64,000 nucleotides of DNA from Leisingera coralii (GTDB lineage: Bacteria > Pseudomonadota > Alphaproteobacteria > Rhodobacterales > Rhodobacteraceae): assembly GCF_049056525.1 (NCBI RefSeq), contig NZ_JBHUPT010000004.1:19552-83551 (forward strand), read 5' to 3'. Both the position numbers and the translations under genes were made by a program. This document shows positions 61,086 to 64,000 of the stretch, in pieces; the stretch's first letter is position 1, and the number at the start of each line of letters is the position of its first letter. Below the pieces are notes generated by a model. It was not told the origin of the DNA and made no database searches. It saw only the letters and a program-made list of their open reading frames with translations.

Positions 61086-61883
61086 ATGGTCCACCCTCTC
61101 ATCACCCCGGAACATGTCGAGCAATACCAGCGCGACGGCGTGGTCCTGATACGTGGTCTGTTTGCGGACCAGGTCGACCTGCTGCGCGCTGGCGTCGCGG
61201 CCAATATGGAGAACCCCGGCCCATATGCCTCGAACAACGAAAAGGCAGGCCAGACCGGGCGGTTCTTTGACGACTATTGCAACTGGACGCGCATCCCCGA
61301 ATTCCAGCAGGCGATCGAAGACTCCCCGGTCGCCGAAGTCGCCGCCGACCTGATGAAATCCACCACGGTGCAGATGTTCCACGACCATGTGCTGGTCAAG
61401 GAGCCAGGCACCTCGATGGCCACTCCCTGGCATCAGGACGGACCCTATTATTTTGTCGAGGGCGAGCAGACCATCAGCTTCTGGTCGCCGCTGGATGAGG
61501 TGAAGGAGGCCACCCTGCGCTGCGTGGCCGGCTCGCACAAATGGGAGAAGGAGGTGCTGCCGACCCGCTGGGTGTCGGAGGAGGATTTCTTCCCGGACGA
61601 GGGCCAGTACATGCCGGTCCCGGACCCGGATGCCGAAGGGATGACCGTACTGGAATACCCGATGCAGCCGGGCGATGCGGTGGCCTTCAACTACAAGATC
61701 CTGCATGGCGCCCGCGGCAACACTTCGGCCTCGCGCCGCCGCGCGTTTTCCTTGCGGCTGGTGGGGGATGATGCGCGCTATGTGGAGCGTCCGGGCCGCA
61801 CCTCGCCGCCGTTCCCGGGCCACGATATGCAGCCGGGCCAGCGCCTGCGCGAGGATTGGTTCCCCATCCTGCTGCAACGGTAA
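61086..61883 (+). CDS. Phytanoyl-CoA dioxygenase-family (PhyH) Fe(II)/2-oxoglutarate oxygenase
   Basis: 265 aa from ATG 61086 (GGAGG at 61076-61080). Seen: the metal motif H-x-D in TPWHQDGPYYF near 115-125, the third histidine in YKILHGARGN near 205, and the 2-oxoglutarate arginine near RRRAFSLRL. Single gene controlled by the divergent LysR protein. Family members hydroxylate fatty acyl chains, ectoine or phosphonates (PhnY, TmpA); which applies here cannot be decided. Confidence 0.88.
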   Translation: MVHPLITPEHVEQYQRDGVVLIRGLFADQVDLLRAGVAANMENPGPYASNNEKAGQTGRFFDDYCNWTRIPEFQQAIEDSPVAEVAADLMKSTTVQMFHDHVLVKEPGTSMATPWHQDGPYYFVEGEQTISFWSPLDEVKEATLRCVAGSHKWEKEVLPTRWVSEEDFFPDEGQYMPVPDPDAEGMTVLEYPMQPGDAVAFNYKILHGARGNTSASRRRAFSLRLVGDDARYVERPGRTSPPFPGHDMQPGQRLREDWFPILLQR

Positions 61884-61884
61884 A

Positions 61885-61955
61885 GGGGAGGGGGCTTTGC
61901 CCCCTCAGGCCTTGCGGCCTTCACCCCCAGAGTATTTTGGGAAAGATGAAAGCCG
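61885..61955. repeat. Gene-end repeat after the phyH-like gene
   Basis: Hairpin GAGGGGGCTTTGCCCCCTC (61889-61907), a short dyad AGGCC-TTGC-GGCCT, then CCCCCAGAGTATTTTGGGAAAGATGAAA (61924-61951), the same AGTATTTT-AAAGA module as at 40.2 and 27.7 kb. Between convergent genes. Confidence 0.55.
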
Positions 61956-61961
61956 CAGGGG

Positions 61962-63002
61962 CTATTTCTTGAGGTCGCGGCGGATGCCCATGTTCTCGGC
62001 GTTGGAGAAAGAGCAGGTCTTGCAAATGCCGAACTGCTTGAGGAAGCCGCGCTTGCGGGCACGCGCGGCCTCGTCCGAGCGGTAGGCGGCCAGGAAACCG
62101 TCCTTTTCCACATTGGGCAGCTGGATCACCTGGTCGTAGTCGATGCAGCACAGTCCCAGATCGCCGTTCCAGAACACCACCGACTGGAACAGCGGTACCG
62201 TGCACAGCGCATGGCTGGTGTGGCGGGGATGGCGGCGCAGCTCCTTCTGGCGCGGCAGGAAATGGGCGAACTCGCGCTTCTGGTCAGCCGAGGTATAGGA
62301 GCCGATCGAGAAGGTCTTGAACCGCACCCGGTCAAAGCCCGCCTCGCGCGCCCAGGCCTCCATCTCATCCATCTGCGGCTCGGAATAACTGGTGAGCAGC
62401 GTCTGCAGAACGGTGACCGGGGTCTTGAAGCCCAGCTCCTTCTTGATCGCGAGGAACTCCTCGATGCTCGCCTTGACCTTGCCGAAGTCGGAATTGACCC
62501 GGTAGACCTCCTGCGCCTCCTTGGAGAAGCCGTCCATGCACAGGTTCACCCGCGCCAGGCCCGAACGGATCAGCCGCTCGCTCATCTCCGGCGTCAGGCG
62601 GGTGGCATTGGTCGACAGATAGGTGTCATGGCCGTTTTCATGCGCATAGGCGATGAAGTCCGGCAGGTCCTTGTGCAGGGTCGGCTCACCGGAAAAGCTG
62701 AAATAGATCGCGGGTTTTTCCGGCTGATCCTTGAAGTCGTCGATGATCTTGCGGAACACATGCGGCTTCATCATGCCGCGCTTGCGGCTCATCGCAAAGG
62801 TCACGGGGCAGACCGGGCAGCGCAGGTTGCAGCTGTTGGTGGCGTCGATGATGATGATCTTGGGCGGGCGGCGGAAGAAGGACAGCGGCAGCAGCCGGGC
62901 CATCAGATGCAGTGCCCGCTCATGCAGCCCGGGCGGCTTGGCGGGAAGGTCTGGCTGCGCGGTTTCCGGAGACAGGTCCGGCGCGGGGGCTTGATCTTTC
63001 AT
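61962..63002 (-). CDS. Radical SAM protein with SPASM-like C-terminal domain
   Basis: 346 aa. Seen: the radical SAM motif C-x3-C-x2-C as CNLRCPVC near residue 58-65, SFSGEPTLHKD (GGE-like SAM motif) near 104, and a SPASM-type cysteine set: CTVP, GLCCIDY near 305 and GICKTCSF near 328. Such proteins modify peptides or act as maturases; no precursor peptide is evident beside it. It faces the FrhB-like gene on the other strand (divergent). Confidence 0.85.
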   Translation of the reverse strand: MKDQAPAPDLSPETAQPDLPAKPPGLHERALHLMARLLPLSFFRRPPKIIIIDATNSCNLRCPVCPVTFAMSRKRGMMKPHVFRKIIDDFKDQPEKPAIYFSFSGEPTLHKDLPDFIAYAHENGHDTYLSTNATRLTPEMSERLIRSGLARVNLCMDGFSKEAQEVYRVNSDFGKVKASIEEFLAIKKELGFKTPVTVLQTLLTSYSEPQMDEMEAWAREAGFDRVRFKTFSIGSYTSADQKREFAHFLPRQKELRRHPRHTSHALCTVPLFQSVVFWNGDLGLCCIDYDQVIQLPNVEKDGFLAAYRSDEAARARKRGFLKQFGICKTCSFSNAENMGIRRDLKK

Positions 63003-63322
63003 GCGAGGATCTCCGCAGGGGCTGACAAGTCTACCTTAAAGCCCAGGGGGCGTCAGGCAACCATTTGTCGCGTCACGGTTTGTGAGTATTACGTGAGGTG
63101 CCGCAGCGGGAATTCAAGCAGGACGGTACCTTTAGGGGTGCGGATCTGCGAAAGCTCGCTTCCGCGGCAGCTGCCACGCTGCGGCCCGTGTGCCGTTTTT
63201 GGACAAGACTGCCGTTTTGGGATCGGCTGATCTGGCAGCGATGCAGCAACGGAAGCGGCAATTGCACCGGCCCGCGTTCAACGAAGCCGGCGCACGCGCC
63301 CCGCAGCGACGGAGGATCATCT
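63003..63322. other. Divergent intergenic region, radical SAM / FrhB-like gene
   Basis: 320 bases without a credible gene. Promoters for both genes are expected. GGAGG at 63311-63315 is the ribosome site for the downstream GTG. No strong dyad or known operator is seen. Confidence 0.4.
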
Positions 63323-64000
63323 GTGACCCAGCCCCAACGCCACGCGGCAACGCCTGCCGCGCGCCTGAACAGGATCACCGAGGACGCCATGTGCATCGGC
63401 TGCGGCTTGTGCCAGTCGGTGGCCGGCCCTGAAACGGTGCGCATGGAGCTGGTGGAGACCGGCTATGAGCGCCCGGTGGTGCGCGGGGAGCTGACGCATG
63501 AGACCGTGGACCGGATTCTGGACGTGTGCCCCGGAACCCGGGTTGAGGGCCTGCCGGAGGCGGAACTGGACGAGGCCACCCGGCACGACCTGATTTGGGG
63601 CGCTTACCGGCAGATGGCCCTGGCCCATGCCGCCGACCCGGAGGTGCGCCATGCGGGGTCCACCGGCGGCGTGCTGACGGCGCTGGGCCTGTTCCTGATC
63701 GAGACCGGTGAGGTGGACTTCATCCTGCATGCCAAGGCGTCCGGCCGCGTCCCCACGTTTGGCGAGCGCGCGGTCTCGGGCACCGCGGCGGATGTTCTGG
63801 CCGGGGCGGGCTCGCGCTATGGCCCCACCGCGCCGCTGATCGACGTGCTGGAGCAGCTGGACAAGGGCCGCCCCTTTGCCTTTGTCGGCAAGCCCTGCGA
63901 CATTGCCGCCCTGCGCAACCTGGCGCGGGTGGACGTGCGGGTGAACGAACTGGTCAAATACATGCTCACCCCGGTGTGGGGCGGCTTCATGCCGCCGCAG
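63323..64000 (+). CDS. Coenzyme F420 hydrogenase/dehydrogenase beta-subunit (FrhB)-like protein, truncated by window end
   Basis: At least 226 aa, no stop before base 64000. GTG start with GGAGG seven bases ahead. Seen: an N-terminal ferredoxin-like cysteine motif CIGCGLCQSV near residue 24 and a fourth cysteine in DVCPGTRV, then the FrhB_FdhB core (HAGSTGGVLTALGLFLIE near 114, FAFVGKPCDIAALRNLA near 190). These are iron-sulfur flavoproteins that reduce coenzymes or bilin/chlorophyll-type substrates; the family includes the 8-vinyl reductase BciB. Substrate here unknown. Confidence 0.82.
   Translation, partial: MTQPQRHAATPAARLNRITEDAMCIGCGLCQSVAGPETVRMELVETGYERPVVRGELTHETVDRILDVCPGTRVEGLPEAELDEATRHDLIWGAYRQMALAHAADPEVRHAGSTGGVLTALGLFLIETGEVDFILHAKASGRVPTFGERAVSGTAADVLAGAGSRYGPTAPLIDVLEQLDKGRPFAFVGKPCDIAALRNLARVDVRVNELVKYMLTPVWGGFMPPQ

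Noticed and set aside
1..64000. tRNA genes, rRNA, CRISPR arrays, insertion sequences or prophage.
   Set aside because: No cloverleaf-like T-loop context, regular repeats with spacers, transposase or integrase was noticed by eye. A tRNA and Rfam scan would settle the small-RNA part.

Overview
The window reads as a high-GC alphaproteobacterial chromosome segment, most likely from the Rhodobacterales (Roseobacter group, Phaeobacter/Leisingera/Ruegeria-like). This is inferred from protein character, from the gene set (tupBCA, a phn C-P lyase operon, fused IorAB with an AsnC regulator, irr next to fabA) and from the intergenic repeats. There is no rRNA, tRNA, CRISPR array, prophage or insertion sequence that I can see. 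The last gene is cut by the window end.

Layout. 0.2-3.8 kb: a GtrB-like glycosyltransferase, GtrA-like flippase, methyltransferase and GtrII-like membrane transferase, probably a surface-glycan decorating cassette. 3.9-7.3 kb: nadA-nadB-nadC (de novo NAD). 7.6-9.9 kb: tungstate importer tupB-tupC-tupA. 10.1-18.2 kb: C-P lyase cluster phnF < > phnGHI-(small opposite-strand gene)-phnJKLN, DUF1045 protein and phnM. 18.2-24.8 kb: a tightly coupled seven-gene minus-strand operon (four glycosyltransferases, histidine phosphatase, polysaccharide deacetylase, methyltransferase) of unknown product. 25.2-27.6 kb: a large MscS-type channel. 27.8-35.0 kb: an oligopeptide-type ABC importer (YejABEF/Opp-like) ending in a CoA-transferase. 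35.5-40.2 kb: TetR regulator, fused indolepyruvate ferredoxin oxidoreductase, divergent Lrp/AsnC regulator. 40.3-49.4 kb: DUF3307 membrane protein, a very unusual ABC-type protein with a disarmed ATPase and a cyclic-nucleotide-binding domain, an FAH-family hydrolase, an SqrR-like persulfide-sensor candidate, an enolase-superfamily enzyme, a small orphan, a zinc alcohol dehydrogenase and an MFS exporter. 49.4-56.1 kb: pcaB, an extra alpha/beta hydrolase, pcaD, an endonuclease/phosphatase-family protein, a threonine-dehydratase-like enzyme, another hydrolase and a haloacid dehalogenase. 56.2-60.1 kb: SlyD-like FKBP, fabI-fabB-fabA and divergent irr. 60.1-64.0 kb: LysR regulator divergent from a PhyH dioxygenase with a clean LysR-box, a radical SAM/SPASM protein and a truncated FrhB-like iron-sulfur flavoprotein.

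How the genes fit together. The phn genes supply phosphate from phosphonates under PhnF control. nadABC, fabIBA and irr are core metabolism and iron-linked control. The pca genes are two steps of the protocatechuate branch of the beta-ketoadipate pathway without pcaHG or pcaC nearby. The most unusual items are the ABC pseudo-ATPase fused to a cNMP domain (probable AUC start codon), the uncharacterised glycan operon, the small Gly-tailed membrane protein on the opposite strand inside the phn operon, and a recurring family of intergenic repeats at gene ends.
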